64,000 bases of DNA from Acanthacorydalis orientalis (GCA_034766995.1 CM068313.1:9781083-9845082); one strand, 5' to 3'; shown: positions 36,544-50,699, counted from the stretch's first letter. Program-made: numbers and translations. Notes: a model not told the origin generated them from the letters alone.

Positions 36544-36804
36544 TTACTTCCTTAATTTGTGGCGTAAAATACTTAGCGTGGAAACCGGCGCGCCACCCAT
36601 AACCAGCATGTTACAGTTTACAGGTATAAATTTATGGGACGTAGTCATTAATTTTCCCACGGTGCGGGGACATAGCGTAGCCATTGTCTGTTCGCATCCC
36701 CTTCGCATATTGGGGTAGTAAAAATATCGCTTGTCTCCTGTTTGACATATTTCAACGTCAGCTGTAATATCCACTGTTGCATACCAACTTGGATAAATGA
36801 ACAT
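36544..36804 (-). CDS. Unrecognised Cys-containing ORF or exon, 86 codons
   Basis: On the minus strand an ATG frame encodes MFIYPSWYATVDITADVEIC, continuing with KRYFYYPNMRRGCEQTMATL, then CPRTVGKLMTTSHKF, IPVNCNMLVMGG and APVSTLSILRHKLRK. GC content and residue complexity are well above the surrounding DNA. There are four Cys, and no stop occurs in 86 codons. A possible 3' splice site (TTATCCAAG) lies just inside the frame before WYATVD. A possible 5' splice site (AAGGAAGTAACC) overlaps the stop, so this could be an internal exon and not a whole gene. I do not recognise the family, and no secretion signal is visible. Confidence 0.35.
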   Translation of the reverse strand: MFIYPSWYATVDITADVEICQTGDKRYFYYPNMRRGCEQTMATLCPRTVGKLMTTSHKFIPVNCNMLVMGGAPVSTLSILRHKLRK

Positions 36805-37111
36805 ATTTTTTCACAGTGGATGTTGTTGAACGGAATGAATTACAACTACATAGTGTTTTAATCATGCTTATATAAAAAAATGTATGTAGTCTCGACGGAC
36901 ACGTTTTTAATTTCCGATGCGATTGATGGATTGTTAATTTCACTATAATTATTTTATTTAACAGATAAACAACACTAAAACCCACGTTTATTTACATTTA
37001 TGGAAGGAATATTAATATTTGCAGTCGCACAATGTCAATATTTTACTATTTGTTATACTAATCAATAACTGTCATATTTGTACATTCTATTAACTATAAT
37101 CATTCACACAT

Positions 37112-37179
<68 letters not shown>

Positions 37180-38740
37180 AATTCATTTATAAATTTTTAA
37201 ATAACTGATATACCTACTTTTACTTACTTCTAAAAAGACAGAATGTTAAAAAAAGAATAATAATTACCTCTGACTCAGTATTAAAATTGTTTATTAAATT
37301 TGATATTTTTTTAATGAACCAAACATCTTTAAAATATAAACAATCATAACTAAATGAACATTCGACTAAAATACATTTCTTCAGTAAAACTTTCTACACT
37401 GAAATTACGACTTTGCTTGGGTTGAATATTCTCTAACTTAAATTTGTTGTTGAAATTTAAATCCGTAATAATTTTATGATAAAATATGATTTCGCCCTTT
37501 TGTCGTTTTATAACAGTTCACAGAATTATTTAAATTCTTCATCAAACCGATTAAAGAAATATAATTTGTACATTCATAATCTTAACAAGTTGCAATGACG
37601 TTGTTTGTTTTTTATTTAAGAAAAAGTTTTAATTGAACATATTTAAAAAAAAATAGATTACAACTTGTTGGGAGAGTGACCGTGTTGTTGTAAGTTAAAT
37701 TTGAAACAGACCTTCAGATAACTATCAAAAATTATCAGACCAAGATATTCTATCAGACTGTTCGCGCTAAAAACAAACTACTGTTATTTAATCTTCATCT
37801 AATTTTATTTCAGTTAATATTTTTGTATATTTTCAGACTCATTGGGATATTATTAATATGTTATAAATACTATCTTATATAATTCTTCTATTATAATCTC
37901 CTTACGTAATTCTATTATTGACTTATAAATACTATACTATAGATATTTATAAATATGTACAGAATTTATAAATCAATAAATATTAAACACAATAAATAAT
38001 AAATATTAAACGTATTAAAGGACACAATCTATTTATTTTTATTACCAAAGGGTTAAATATGCATTCAAACTATCATTGCGATAAATTATTAATTTACTTT
38101 TTCATATAAACTATTACCTAGAAAAAATACTTATATAGCTACCCTCATTACACACTTGAAATAAGTGAAGGACTTGTTCCTCTACCTTATAACTGATTTA
38201 AATTTGACAGAATATTCGTCTTACGCTGTTTATTAATGTCAGTCTATTTGTATACACGCTTTTCATGATCATTAATGCAGAAAAACCTTTTTCACACGAG
38301 CTAGTGGAAAGATAAACATTTTAAGTACGAAATCTGACAAATTTGTATATTTTATTATATATATATACATCCACAATTTGAAAATCAAATGGAATATATT
38401 TTAAATTGATAAATTCATTTTAAAAATAAAAATACATTAAATAGGAATATAAAGTATTGAAAAAATATCTGTATTTGGTAACATTTATCGATGATAAAAT
38501 ATCCCAATATATATATATATATATATATTCATACACTATCCATCTTTACATGTATATAAATACAAACTCCGAAGAAAAGTAAATATTACGTGTGTATTTA
38601 AACTTCAAACATTGAATAAACTTTAAACTTTGAATAACATGTAAATCATACACATACCCACACAATTTCAAATAAAGAAACAGAAAGGTTTTTATTCAAC
38701 TGTGGATTAATAAATGGGATATTATACATGTATATGTATG

Positions 38741-38783
<43 letters not shown>

Positions 38784-39454
38784 GTGGGAAGAAAAGAGAG
38801 AAATAGGCCCCAACACCAAAACCTATCTTTATTCGACATGAGATAAGAAAGATTGCATTTACTGATGTCATATAATCGCATATTTCTGTGTTTCACATTT
38901 TATTATCTATGTTTAAGAGCTACAAAAATGAATACCTTTCAAAATAATTAAAACTCGAAATAAATTTAAACATGAAAAATAAATTTTTGAACTCTTGAAA
39001 CAAAATAATAAATTAATGTTTCAAAGTGCATTTTTTTAAGTTTCAAATTGATCATCAACTTTTACTAATTATTGATTCACTCGCTCTCACAATAAAAAAA
39101 AAATATGTTCACGAATTGATTACTAATAATTTTTAGTGGTCTTCTTAAGTCTATTTTAATTCTGACACATCATCCCAAAGTGATAGGATATCGAAACATT
39201 TTTTTCTACATCTTAACACTGATAATGATAAACATCAATCAAAAATGAGTAATAATGAATTCTTGAACATTTTATACCAGCAAAGCTCGTTATCTTATGA
39301 CACTATGCTGTACTTTTTATTTTAGAAAAAAATTACTGAATAGAAATGGCAACAATAAAAAATACACGACTTTATTTCTATAAACATATATTAGTAGCTT
39401 TAGAGTTTATAAAAATGTTTAAATCCTAAATAAATTTAAACAAGAATCAATCTA
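36805..39454. other. AT-rich intergenic DNA
   Basis: No further gene was recognised. (TA)n repeats lie at 37116-37175, 38509-38528 and 38745-38777. A family B copy spans about 39050-39270 (arm GAATTGATTACTAATAATTT, mirrored by ATCAATCAAAAATGAGTAAT). Confidence 0.4.
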
Positions 39455-39781
39455 TTAGGTGTACAAATTAATTCCGGGCCTTTAAATCGAATCAATTATA
39501 ACTGTTTTAAATTAAAGTATTTTCTCGTCATTTTAGAATTTTTAACTTCCAATCTTAACATTTAAAAACACTATATATCTTGCCTACACAACTGGCATAA
39601 CCTCACAAAACAGTGACTCAAAGCCGCCATCATTTTTTTCAACAGAGATTCATCAGTTGCCAACAGATAGATTAAAGTTATACAAAATAATGGAGGATAT
39701 TTTAAGGGTGGAAATGTATTCCATTTTTCTGTAAACATTCATGGTCTATAAAGAAGGTACCTAATTAATTTGTACACTTAA
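39455..39781 (+). mobile_element. Family A mariner derivative, copy 3 (shortest)
   Basis: A 327-bp copy with TA on both sides (39453-39454 and 39782-39783). Termini are TTAGGTGTACAAATTAATTC and the complement ending CTAATTAATTTGTACACTTA. A larger internal deletion leaves the leader, a few N-terminal codons near 39600-39625 and the C-terminal remnant (39650-39710, AACAGATAGATTAAAGTTAT). It breaks at a different point from copies 1, 2 and 4, so the deletions arose independently. Confidence 0.8.
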
Positions 39782-39987
39782 TATTTGAGTTCAAAATAAA
39801 ATTATGTACCTTAAGTTGAGGAAAATTTTGTAAATTTGTATAAAATTCCGTTTTTTACATGAGAATAATATGTTACTATTTACAGTGAATTCAAGATCAT
39901 TCATAATACACTATCAGAATGTAGAACAAGGTAATATTTTTAAAACGTCAAATTTAATCATGACAAGGTTAAGTACCATGTGAAAAT

Positions 39988-40194
39988 ATGCAGAACATTG
40001 AAGTAATAAATAACAAACATTTCAATCAACAAATGAATGAATATAAAAATAATTTAGAAATAGATTTGAGGAGAAAACACGAATTAATACCAAACAAAGA
40101 ATCGAAAGTAGGAAAATTTGTAAGAATATATTTTATACCGTTATTATTAATAAACTTATTTGTTAACTTAATCTTCTTTGTCTTATTATACTAA
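39988..40194 (+). CDS. Small ORF with a C-terminal membrane segment (doubtful)
   Basis: A 68-codon ATG frame. Residues 1-44 are polar with many Asn, Lys and Glu. Residues ~45-68 (VRIYFIPLLLINLFVNLIFF) form a typical tail-anchor-like hydrophobic segment ending just before the stop. Nothing identifies a family, no introns or promoter are evident, and AT-rich DNA easily generates Leu/Ile/Phe runs. It may be accidental. Confidence 0.15.
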   Translation: MQNIEVINNKHFNQQMNEYKNNLEIDLRRKHELIPNKESKVGKFVRIYFIPLLLINLFVNLIFFVLLY

Positions 40195-40808
40195 TTTAAG
40201 TTTGATTATTTTTTTCAGTTCGTATTCTAAAACAACACTTATCTTCCATATCAGTTGTTGACTTTCAACAGAATATTTTCAATCAATTTTAAATACAGTA
40301 CACCTAAAATATATCAGAAAAACATCGTTTCTATCCACAACGTAATTTTATTTATATTCGTATTAAATTAAAATTTATCTACCCACATTCACCAAAAAAT
40401 ATCAAACTTAAAACATTAAACATAATTACTGTCAGATCTGAACTTGATTAGTGGAGTTTGAGCGACTTCCACAAATTCTTTCCGAGTTGTTAAATCTGTT
40501 TTATTCATCCGTTCACACAACAAACATTTTTGCGTTTCGGTCACGGAAAAGAATTCAAATTTTAAATTGATTACGAAAGCTCTACAGGTGTTAATAAAAT
40601 ACGATGCGTACGGAATTTTCTTTCTAAACTTACTTGTTTTTCTTTCAAATTAAAATTACCAGTCTGTTATTTTCTTTCTACTTGTTCTCTGTAATATTAG
40701 AAACTAAAATAATCTTCTAGTCTTTTATTGGTTATTGTGTGACCTTATACGAACGCTGTTGTCTTGATTAAAAAAGTAACTGTGTAAATGTCAATCTCCA
40801 AGTATACT

Positions 40809-40812
<4 letters not shown>

Positions 40813-40884
<72 letters not shown>
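40813..40884. repeat. (TA)36 microsatellite, among the longest uninterrupted
   Basis: A perfect TA array of about 72 bp. Confidence 0.9.
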
Positions 40885-40888
<4 letters not shown>

Positions 40889-41014
40889 AGAAATATAATG
40901 TTGAAATTTAAAATATTGTCAAAACACAAATAAACAAATAAAATGAAAAATATTAAACAAATTCAGAAAAAATAGATTATTAAATAATATTTTTTAAAAG
41001 CGTTTATGTTCTAT

Positions 41015-41200
41015 GATTGTTGGATTCGAATCCTGTAGATCACGTGTGAGTTCATTTCTTTTAATATCTGTTTTGATTTTCATCTTTAACCAGATTTTGA
41101 ATTCACAAAGAAATTCAAAACTGATCGAAAAAAAAACTAATTTAAATGTGACCTTCAAGACTTAAATCGAACAATTCTGGATAAAAACATCATTGCAAAA
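41015..41200. repeat. Family D foldback repeat, copy 1
   Basis: The left arm, with ATGATTGTTGGATTCGAATC, is mirrored by the right arm, with TGACCTTCAAGACTTAAATC followed by GAACAATTCTGG. It matches the copy at 46.06-46.28 kb. Confidence 0.5.
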
Positions 41201-41892
41201 AAAACTCATGAACGTCAGATTCAAAAAGAACAATCGTAACTAATAAGTATACAAGAAGACAATAGAATAGCTATTTACTTTCTTTATCTAAATAGCAGTA
41301 ACTGCTTTTATTTCCAATATTTCACTCTCCTGTTCCGATGCAGTACACTCAGCTGATCGCATGTTTTTATTTGCAAATATCCTTCATTCTGTTACTCACA
41401 GAACATGATATTCCATTATCATTTATGATTCGGTACTATTACTAATGAGTTTTAAAAAATAATGATAGAAACCGCAAATATTGCTTCGATTCTTTCTTTT
41501 CTTTCAAAACCAATCTCAACCCTGATAGGCAAGCGTTGTTCAATAGACATCAGTTTACTGATCGACAAACGTTTGCCATAAGAAAGTAGAGTGATATTCT
41601 TAATTATATTTATTATTATTAAGGTTTTATAAACAAACTACAAAAAACATATCAATTTGTCATAACAGCAAGCTAATTGTTCGAACTTATAATATTTGAT
41701 AACATTTCAGTAAATTGTTTTTAATTAAAAAAAAGGATTTAATTGTTTACGTTTCGTAATACAGATAAAATAATCTATTCGATATGTAAATGACACATCT
41801 TGTAAACTATTTCATCAGAAAATTCACATGTTTGCATATAAAAATACAGATTTTAGTCATTATTAATCGTCCATGTGATGACACATTTTATC

Positions 41893-41934
41893 TTAATTCT
41901 TAGAATTAATAAATGAATAATAATACATACGTAC

Positions 41935-41992
<58 letters not shown>

Positions 41993-42700
41993 TTGCATAT
42001 GTATGTATAAAAATATAATTTCAGATATTTTCCTGTACTTTTTATATAAATGTATACACACGTTTCACTGTTATCAGTGTTCACAATAGATAAATTAATA
42101 ATTTGTTTAATATACAATGATATGTTTTCTATTAATAAAATGTAGGAAATATTTCCCATACTATTATTTCGAATAAAAGCCCATGATCTTTTGCTGAATG
42201 CATTCGCAAGTACAGCAGACTTGTCATGTTTTTTTTATACTATTACTTCAATTAATTCCGTTTTAGATTTTAAGCTTTTTACAGAGTTAAACTTTTTTAA
42301 TTCGATTAGAGACTTAAAAGTTTGTTCTAACATATGTTAAAGAGATTATTTGAAAACAAGCTACCCACTACTAACAGCTAAATACGTGGGAGTTAAGTCG
42401 TTTTCATAAATACATTTTTCATTATAGCATGAACTACAAAATTTTCTTCAGATTATAAATATTCAATAATTGATTATTTTTAACTACCGTTTATACGAAT
42501 TTCGATAGTGATTCCATTACTATAAAAGAACTTATGTATTGGAAAATTCTTTTCTATTCCATTCTTCTACATATTAACGGTATAAAAATGGGGGAATCGC
42601 AACAGAAATGCCCATAAATCACAATCAAACTGATAATCAAGTATGAAAATTTTTGAGAAGGAAACTTTCTGTGATATGTGAAAGGAATTGAAAAATTAAG
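41893..42700. other. TA array and family B copy
   Basis: An interrupted (TA)n at 41936-41990 is followed by AT-rich DNA, and by a family B copy at about 42400-42700. That copy has a left arm with CGAATTTCGATAGTGATTCC and a right arm with ATCGCAACAGAAATGCCCAT. No gene. Confidence 0.45.
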
Positions 42701-43055
42701 TAGACAGCTATATTATCAAAAAATATGATGTATTTAAATTTGCCAGCCGAAAAAATGTCTCAGGACGTATGGATTAATAAGTGATTGTTTGATAATGAAA
42801 CTCCAAAAATTCACCCGAATAAATATAATTCTTTAATCACGACGAACGAAACTACTCTAAGAGTAGGTAAATCTGAAGCCAACTTTCTGATCCTCCAGTT
42901 CACAAGTTCCTGATTTCACGATAGATTTCGTAATCGATACAATTAAAATAATATTAATAATTTGATATCTACTCCGGTTGTATGTTTTAGTAAACAGTAC
43001 AGTTAGTAAAAAGTAAAAAACCTGTAAGAATTTTAAAAGATCAATCATAAAAAAA

Positions 43056-43126
43056 TTAAACGAATGAAGATAGAAAATGATATATTCGAAATTTAGTTTT
43101 TTTCAAGAAATGGCAGTAAATATTAC

Positions 43127-43196
<70 letters not shown>

Positions 43197-45605
43197 AGAT
43201 AGAGAGAAAGCGAGAAATATATAAAATTCCAAATTATCCAAAGAAAAAATAGGATAAGAATACCAAAATACGCATTATGTGTGTGAAAAAGAGAGGCACT
43301 GGATCATATAAATTAAAAGAGTACCTCTTTCACCTATTCACTGCCAACTACGAGATATCTTGTAGTTTGCTCTATAAGTTTGAATTGACTGCTATTTTCC
43401 ACAGAATAAGTATACAGACGTATGTGTTAGGAATAATGACGGAGGATGAACGATAATTTAAGAAAAAAAATTTTTTTTTTTAAAAATAACTTCACCCCTC
43501 CCTCCCACTATCTCTTCATACATATATAGATAGATAGAGAGACATATAACAGACAGATAAGTGAACAAAAAAATATGCCTGAAAAATACTTGAAAAATGA
43601 TTATAATTTCCAATTAAAAACCGTGTCGAGTATTCAAAAAATTTGTTTTCGTAACTAAAAATCTACAACTTGTTTGATTAAAAAAACTACATCAGTTTTA
43701 AATCTGATTTACTACAAAAAATGTTGAAAACATTTTAATTATCTTCAAATTAAACTTTTTCTCAAATGACTATAAAAACTGGCGAATCGAGTGATTAACG
43801 AACTGTTGAAAAATAAATAACTCAATAAAAATTGATAACTGAATGAATAGTAACTTATTTATCATATGCATATTTCAAGATATTTCTGTTTATATAAAAT
43901 TATATGAATATTTTCTATTAATTACGTATAGCTGATAGATTTCAAAGCATATATTAAGGCGAAAGTGCGAAAATAATTTAGATCTTTACTAGTTTTCAAT
44001 GAATCCATAGACATTTAGTACTTTTTCTGAAAATCAATAAAAATTGATGAATGAACTTCTAATTGGTGCTAATTTGAATAAAAAAAAACAACACTATTAC
44101 CAAATAATAAAAACTCATTGATATTTATAATTTTAAACAATGGATTCAATACCTTTGCATAAATCTTTATTAATTTCTCCAATAATTGATCATTATCTAT
44201 TTTTTATAATAATAAAGATTTAACTATCAACGCAACTAACACCAAAGAATAGAGAAAATCAATTTATTTCGAACAGGTATAAAAAGTTGATACAGAAAAA
44301 TTAACAAAATATAAACACTAAACAATAAAAACATTAAAAAAACATCTAGTATAATTTTTCAGTTATATTACATTTATTAAAAATAAAACACGAATATCTA
44401 TCGAATAATAATTGGAGTGCTTCGTATTCAATTATTTAATATAACAAAATTGTTCACGAAGTTTAAAGTATATTTTAAAAATCAGATTTATTTGTGAAAG
44501 TAGAATGAGTGGAAATAAAAATAGATGGTTTTTATATTCGTTTATATTCCGATAATCATCATTTAATTCCAGCCAGTTGTTATAAATTTAATCTTCTCCA
44601 AAAATGATAATATATCCCAACTCGATTTAATTAGCAATTACATCGAAAAGTCTTATAATTAAACCTCTTACACTGTACTAAATTTTAATTGAAACAGAAA
44701 TTTGTCGCACTTTTTTTAAGAAGCGAAAAAGCATGCAAGACAAATGAAATCTAATTCTAGAATAACAACGTTATAATCGAAGATAAAATCGTACTAGTTC
44801 AATACATTTTCATCTCAAACGATACATTTACTTTATAGTCGACTTTGATGTAACGTATTGATCTTAATAAAATTTCGCCAATAATAAAATTTCCAGGCAG
44901 TTTGGTAAAACCACGACGTCTAAAAATACACTGACTCAATTCAGGAAAAACCTTCCTAGTTTTGAACACATTGTTAACGGCAGAGCTTATTTCGCGTAGC
45001 TTCTTTGTCAGTAAGAAAATCGTTTATGTATGAACGAAATTGAAATAGAAAGAATACGTTTAGAATTTATTTTATTACATGTATTCTGAACTCGTTCTTG
45101 TCAGATTCCTAGTTCGGTTTATTATTCGTTTATTAACTATTTAGGGTGAATAAATCGGAGTTTATCGTCGAAAGAATGCAACTAGTTAACATCACGGCTA
45201 TAAAATTCTAGTTTCTTATTAGTATTCTTCTTATTGTACTTTTATATACTCTCGTATAAAAACACACAATTGATATTTGGTTAAATTTCAATATCAACTT
45301 TTAATATATCAGTACCACTTTTTTTATATTTCCGGTCAGAAGATACTGCAGTTTTTTTTTCTTTTACATAAAAAGACGTTCCTTTAAAAACAAAACTAAC
45401 ATCTATACATATTCTCTGCTCTAATATCTTGATGAGGATTGATAAGAAGAATGGTTCTCGAAAATCAGGCATTCCAGGATATCAGATACATTATTTACTT
45501 ACATCTGTTCTACTTTAATTTTATACTTGTGATCGTTCTTACATATATAAGAATAAATAATTAATATTTGATCAATTTCCCCCTTAAGTTGGATATCACG
45601 GAATT
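43056..45605. other. AT-rich intergenic DNA
   Basis: (TA)n at 43126-43191 explains the minus-strand frame 43056-43241. A short pyrimidine/GATA patch lies at 43492-43560. The minus-strand frame 45281-45472 is unrecognised. Nothing else could be supported. Confidence 0.4.
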
Positions 45606-45700
45606 AGTGGTTCTCAATTTGAACCATATGAGATACACTAAGCAGCCATGTCATACTTTTAAAGGGTTACGTAATAAAATGAAATATAAGAAGAAGGCTA
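45606..45700. mobile_element. Possible hAT element left terminus
   Basis: GTGGTTCTCAATTTGAACCA followed by GCAGCCATGTC and AAAGGGTTACG is like the termini of widespread non-autonomous hAT elements. The other end was not located. Confidence 0.3.
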
Positions 45701-46061
45701 TAATAACTTTCTAAAGGGATTGTCACATTTTCACTGTCTGAATAAAAAATTATAAAACCTGAAAAAGAATGATATAATTTAGACTGAATTAATTGAATCA
45801 GACCGTATTAAACGGTTTATTGAAGCAATTGAAGACACAATATTCACTGTAAATCGAAATAATCTTGAATTAAATTCAAAGACATGTATGAGAAAAGTTC
45901 AAAATTTTCAAAAGAGAAACACGAAACTGCTAATTTATGTTAGTAATAAGGAGCGCACTAAATAAAGCAACCAAAATTACTAGAATATTTTTTATCATTA
46001 AAAAAAGTATTATAAAATTTAAATAGTACAGACGAAAAACTTTTCCTATCTTACCCGTTAC

Positions 46062-46280
46062 TTACGATTGTCCTGTTTGAATCTTACAGGCCAAGTTTGT
46101 GTCCATTTCTTCTACAGTCAGATTCAACTTTCTTTATCTTCAGGTAGATTTTGAAATATTCTACTGAATATAGTATTTAAGAACCAATTTAAAATCAATC
46201 TGAAGACGATTGAAATTCGACATTAGTAGAAGAGATAAAGTTAAACGTGGCCTCAAAGATTCAAGTATAACAATCGTGAA
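46062..46280. repeat. Family D foldback repeat, copy 2
   Basis: The left arm, with TTACGATTGTCCTGTTTGAA plus CTTACAGGCCAAGTTT and CTTTATCTTCAGGTAGATTT, pairs with the right arm, which contains AAGTTAAACGTGGCCTCAAA followed by GATTCAAGTATAACAATCGTG (core CAAGTATAACAATCG). It is a ~220-bp hairpin without ORFs. Confidence 0.6.
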
Positions 46281-46879
46281 TGACGAGACTACAGAAATAC
46301 TTTGTTCACATTGTTTATAACAGAACAACCACTAAACAATTTCCTAAAATGGGTTAGAAAATGTGCAAAAATAATACAAAGAGAGAATAGAAAATGAAAC
46401 AATTAAGCATTCGTGTAAATAAATTCTACAATGAACAACAATAATTATAAAATTGAATTTTTATTTATGTTTTTCTACTAATAAGGCCAACCTACTATTT
46501 TCTACTAACATATCAAAAATGACGCTAAATATTCTGAACACACCCCTTTTAAATATAATTTAAAAAGAAAGAAACTTCAAGAAAAAATATATTAATACCA
46601 CAATATTTAACAAAATATAAATTTCCTCATCTTGATAAAAACTGCAGTGTTAAAGTTCAAACATATTAAAAAAAAAACTATTTTTGATTCCGTTTGGTAA
46701 AAATAGAAATATTTGCAAGAATTAATAAAACAGATTCTTCAGTTACGTATTTTTATTCAATCAAATTATTTTTTTTAGATATTCGATGAATAATAAATAA
46801 TTTAAAAAACATAATACCAATTACCAAAGATTTATATAAAAAGAAATTAAGTGTTTTAATTCAAAATTTCAACTAGCAT

Positions 46880-46945
<66 letters not shown>

Positions 46946-48219
46946 ATAGATAGATGATAGGAGTGTGTACGCATAAAATTATAAAATAATTCGTTTAACT
47001 TGTTGACTCAAACACTTAAGTTTTCGTATTCGGTAACAACTCATATATAAAAAATTCGAAACGAAAAGTTTTCTTTTTACCTCATTAAACAAATCGACGA
47101 AACAAAGCAAAATAAAAAGAAAATCACCTTGAAAGTTGATTTTTCATAAAACTGTATAACACTTAACATCTGACGATGCTTTAAAATACCAGACTTTTCT
47201 TAACAAAGCAGCAGTGAATTTCTCAGAATTGTGTGATTCTGAAATGTTATGAATTCTTCGAATCTCCTTTATCTTAATTATTTTATAATACAACTTAATA
47301 AACGTATTTGTTTTAATTATAAACGGCAATTATTGAATATAATTAGAACACTGGTTTCAATTCGATAAAAAAAACAGTGTTATTTTCTTATATAAATTAT
47401 TAAAGTTTTGTACGAATGTTGAAATTTAGTTTGTGACTTTTTTTACTTTTTATGTTTAGTATTGCTATGAGATTTCATTGATTTTTCGATCATAGTGTTT
47501 CGAAAATGTCCAGCTGTCAAAAGTGAAACGTTTTAAAACGTAGTGTTCGATGACTTAACATTTTCTAAATTTTATTGATAAACATCTAAAACAACAAACT
47601 TAAAACAAGAATATATCTTATTAACAACAAGTGAAGAATTTCGTTAGAGAACCAAAAAATCATCTTTCCCAAACTATTCTTTTGTATAGATTTCGAAGAA
47701 AGTTATTAATTAAAAACAGTTCCAGTAGACAAACTACAATTTATAGATTTTTAAAAACTTGTTCATTAAATAAATAAAATTCGAATATTATTTCATAATT
47801 AAATGAATTCTAATTAGATATGTATATTTAAACTCAACAAACTTTCCCTATCTTTTATGTTTTGTAAAAAATGAATAAAATTTGATTTAATTCGTTCGTT
47901 TTCTTGAGATTTCTCTGCATTTGGAAACTTTTTTTCTTAAACATCTTTAATACTAACTAAGTTATATTGATTAAATTCGATACCGATCCTAAATTCATTT
48001 TGACAAATGAATTTATCTACAGTACCGAAACTATATTTTATCATAGATATTTCTGGACAGTAGGTGTACTAATCCTTCATCGACATTTTTATATTTCAAC
48101 ATAAACTTGTGACGATCATCACAAATCTTATGTTAGATATTTCAATGTTTCTTTTATAGACCATGTCGTTGCATAATATATTATCTTTTTGAGAAAGTCA
48201 TTTTAACTTTCACAAACAA
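46281..48219. other. AT-rich intergenic DNA
   Basis: Only (TA)n at 46886-46937 and unrecognised AT-rich sequence. The minus-strand frame 47144-47329 has no recognisable feature. Confidence 0.4.
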
Positions 48220-49390
48220 ACTATTTTGTCATTCCAAAAACCATAAAACATTCTTGTACCAAAAAATGTTTAATAAATGATTACTGATCATTGTTGATTC
48301 TTACTTATATGCATTCCGATGGTGATTATATTTCCTCGGAGAATTAAGATCCAGAAAACACCAGAATTATGAACCATTTATATAGACTAATTAATAGATC
48401 TTTTTATAGAGTTTACACTATCTGCATTATATTACACCAAGCCTTGTCAAATTAAAAGCATTAGATCAGATCCTTCCATCAAAATTTTCTTTTCAGTTCA
48501 ATGACAAATGTCGATTAAATACCTTTCTTTCTTATAGCCACACTTACAAGGTCATTTAATAATAAACTATGTATAAAAACAGGAACTATTCTAAAGATAA
48601 GAAAAATAACATACAGCTGGCGTAAAAGACACCACTAGTCACATGAAAATAAAGTACGGAGTACTCAAAAAATGACATTCTTTATATAACTTTTAAGAAA
48701 ATTGCTCGAAACTAAAATATATTTAATAAATTTTAGTACTTTTACCAGTGAGTCTATCTGTAAAATTATTCGTCCTCAATTTATCTTACAATTACTACAA
48801 AAAAAATCATTAAAAATAGAATTAGCTACATACATCGATTTGGCACTGTAGCTAAATTCAAATTAATTTTTCGCTCACCCAACAAAAAACAAATACTTAA
48901 TAATTGTTTATTGATCATTTTTGATTCTTGCTTAGGCACATTTCAATGGTTATTCAGTTATCTTCAGAGCAGTGAGGTACAGAAAGATCTGATTAGTTTT
49001 TATCAGATCTTCTATACCATAGGTTCGGGGATAAGAAAAAAAATAATTTAGGAAAGTAAATATTTCCATGTTTATATAAACATGTACAAGCAATATTGCT
49101 ATTTTTCTGTATATATATATATATATATATGCAATTTTACATTTTTTTAAAATACAAATTAAGTCAGTAATCATTTAACTTATTTATATTTTATATTTTT
49201 TAATTTTTTCCTTAAATGAAACAAATTTAAATGTTTAAATATATAAATACAAGATCATAGTTGTAGCACCATAACTAAATTCACTTTCACACAAGAATTC
49301 CTCTCTCGCCCAACAAATCAATTTGAGTGGTTTATAGGGCGAGAAAAGAATTCATTTGTGAAAATAAATGTAAGATATTTTTAGAATTTT
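48220..49390. repeat. Cluster of family B copies
   Basis: Three pieces. At 48225-48370 there is a reversed tail, an arm (AATAAATGATTACTGATCAT) and the CATTCCGATGGTGATT block. At 48838-49060 a reversed tail (TTTGGCACTGTAGCTAAATT) precedes an arm (GCACATTTCAATGGTTATTC). At 49258-49372 two tails lie head to head with no arms, showing directly that the tails are the ends of the palindrome. A TA repeat lies at 49112-49130. Confidence 0.55.
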
Positions 49391-50106
49391 TTTTTAGAAA
49401 CAACTAGCTATTTCTATTCTAAAAATAACGATAACATTTTTGTGTACACATTTATATCAACAATGACGTATTATCAATATTTTCTTCGTCAATCTTTTGT
49501 TGTTAACTAAAAGATCAAGTCGCCATCACCATTCTTAAAAGTTGGACATTAGGTATATACTCAAGTTTAAGATCAGAAAAACCCTGTTTCCCAGTAAATT
49601 TATTTGGTTTATGAAAACTCTCAATAAAATCAATTCATTATCGATTAAACCATCCAAATTTATTTATAAAGTTGTACGCAAAACTCAATTTTTTTTAAAT
49701 TCAAATGCAATCATCCGAAATTGATAATTATTCTTATCTTCTTCTCGACATATCTTGATATCTTGACGAAAATTCATCGAATTGAACTATTTACCTGTAT
49801 TTATTTCGAACTACAAATTACGATCACACACAAGTCTCAAATACACATAACAAAAAAACTAACAAATAAATAAATTACTATTTTAAATAAAATTACAAAT
49901 ACGTTTGTGCAAACATTCCAGTCTATACAAAACTGCGTGTAAAACAAACAATGAATAATTTACGGACTTGAGATAGAAGAATCAGCTGACATTCTGTAAA
50001 GTCAACTGAAGGTTGGCGGTTTTATTATTACGTTTTCCTGAATTTTCCAACTTAAATATGTTGCGTGTTACAATGTACACATTATTTGTATGTGTGTTTG
50101 TTTGTT

Positions 50107-50108
<2 letters not shown>

Positions 50109-50151
<43 letters not shown>
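50109..50151. repeat. (TA)21 microsatellite
   Basis: A perfect TA array following a TTTGTTTGTATA stretch. Confidence 0.9.
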
Positions 50152-50154
<3 letters not shown>

Positions 50155-50699
50155 ATGTATAAGTAAAGTGTTTGTGTACAAAACATAATTAATATAAAAA
50201 CATATAAAAAACAGCACAATGAACCATGCAAATCATTACATAAAAAACAAGATTCGAATTCGAAAACCAGAAAACATGTAAACAATACCTGTCGACTGCG
50301 TCATCAGCATTTTTCCAAAAAAATTAATCCAAGATTTCGATTGTACACTCAACATGAACACACCAATCAACTGAACCATACACAAAATAAACACACACCT
50401 GAATTGAACAATGAATACGTTATAATTAATAAACAATAACACCACACCGTAAACACTTAACGAACGTAAACAGAAAAACGTAACATTGATAATAGTAATA
50501 ATAATAATAATATTGGAACAAAAATGATATATGTACAAAATTGGTGTAAATAAAAAGATTAATTATTGGATATTTGGATGTGTAACAAGCATACACGTCG
50601 CAAACGAACAGAACATGTTTCAAGAAATGATTATTTCGAATCGCTTCCTTGTTAAAAATTTTTTTCTCTTTCACTTCTTTATTTTGATCGTGACAGTCG

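Noticed and set aside
41025..41045. Perfect B-box-like GGATTCGAATCC suggesting a tRNA or SINE
   Set aside because: It lies in the arm of a family D foldback repeat that matches the copy at 46.1 kb; no A-box or cloverleaf is present.
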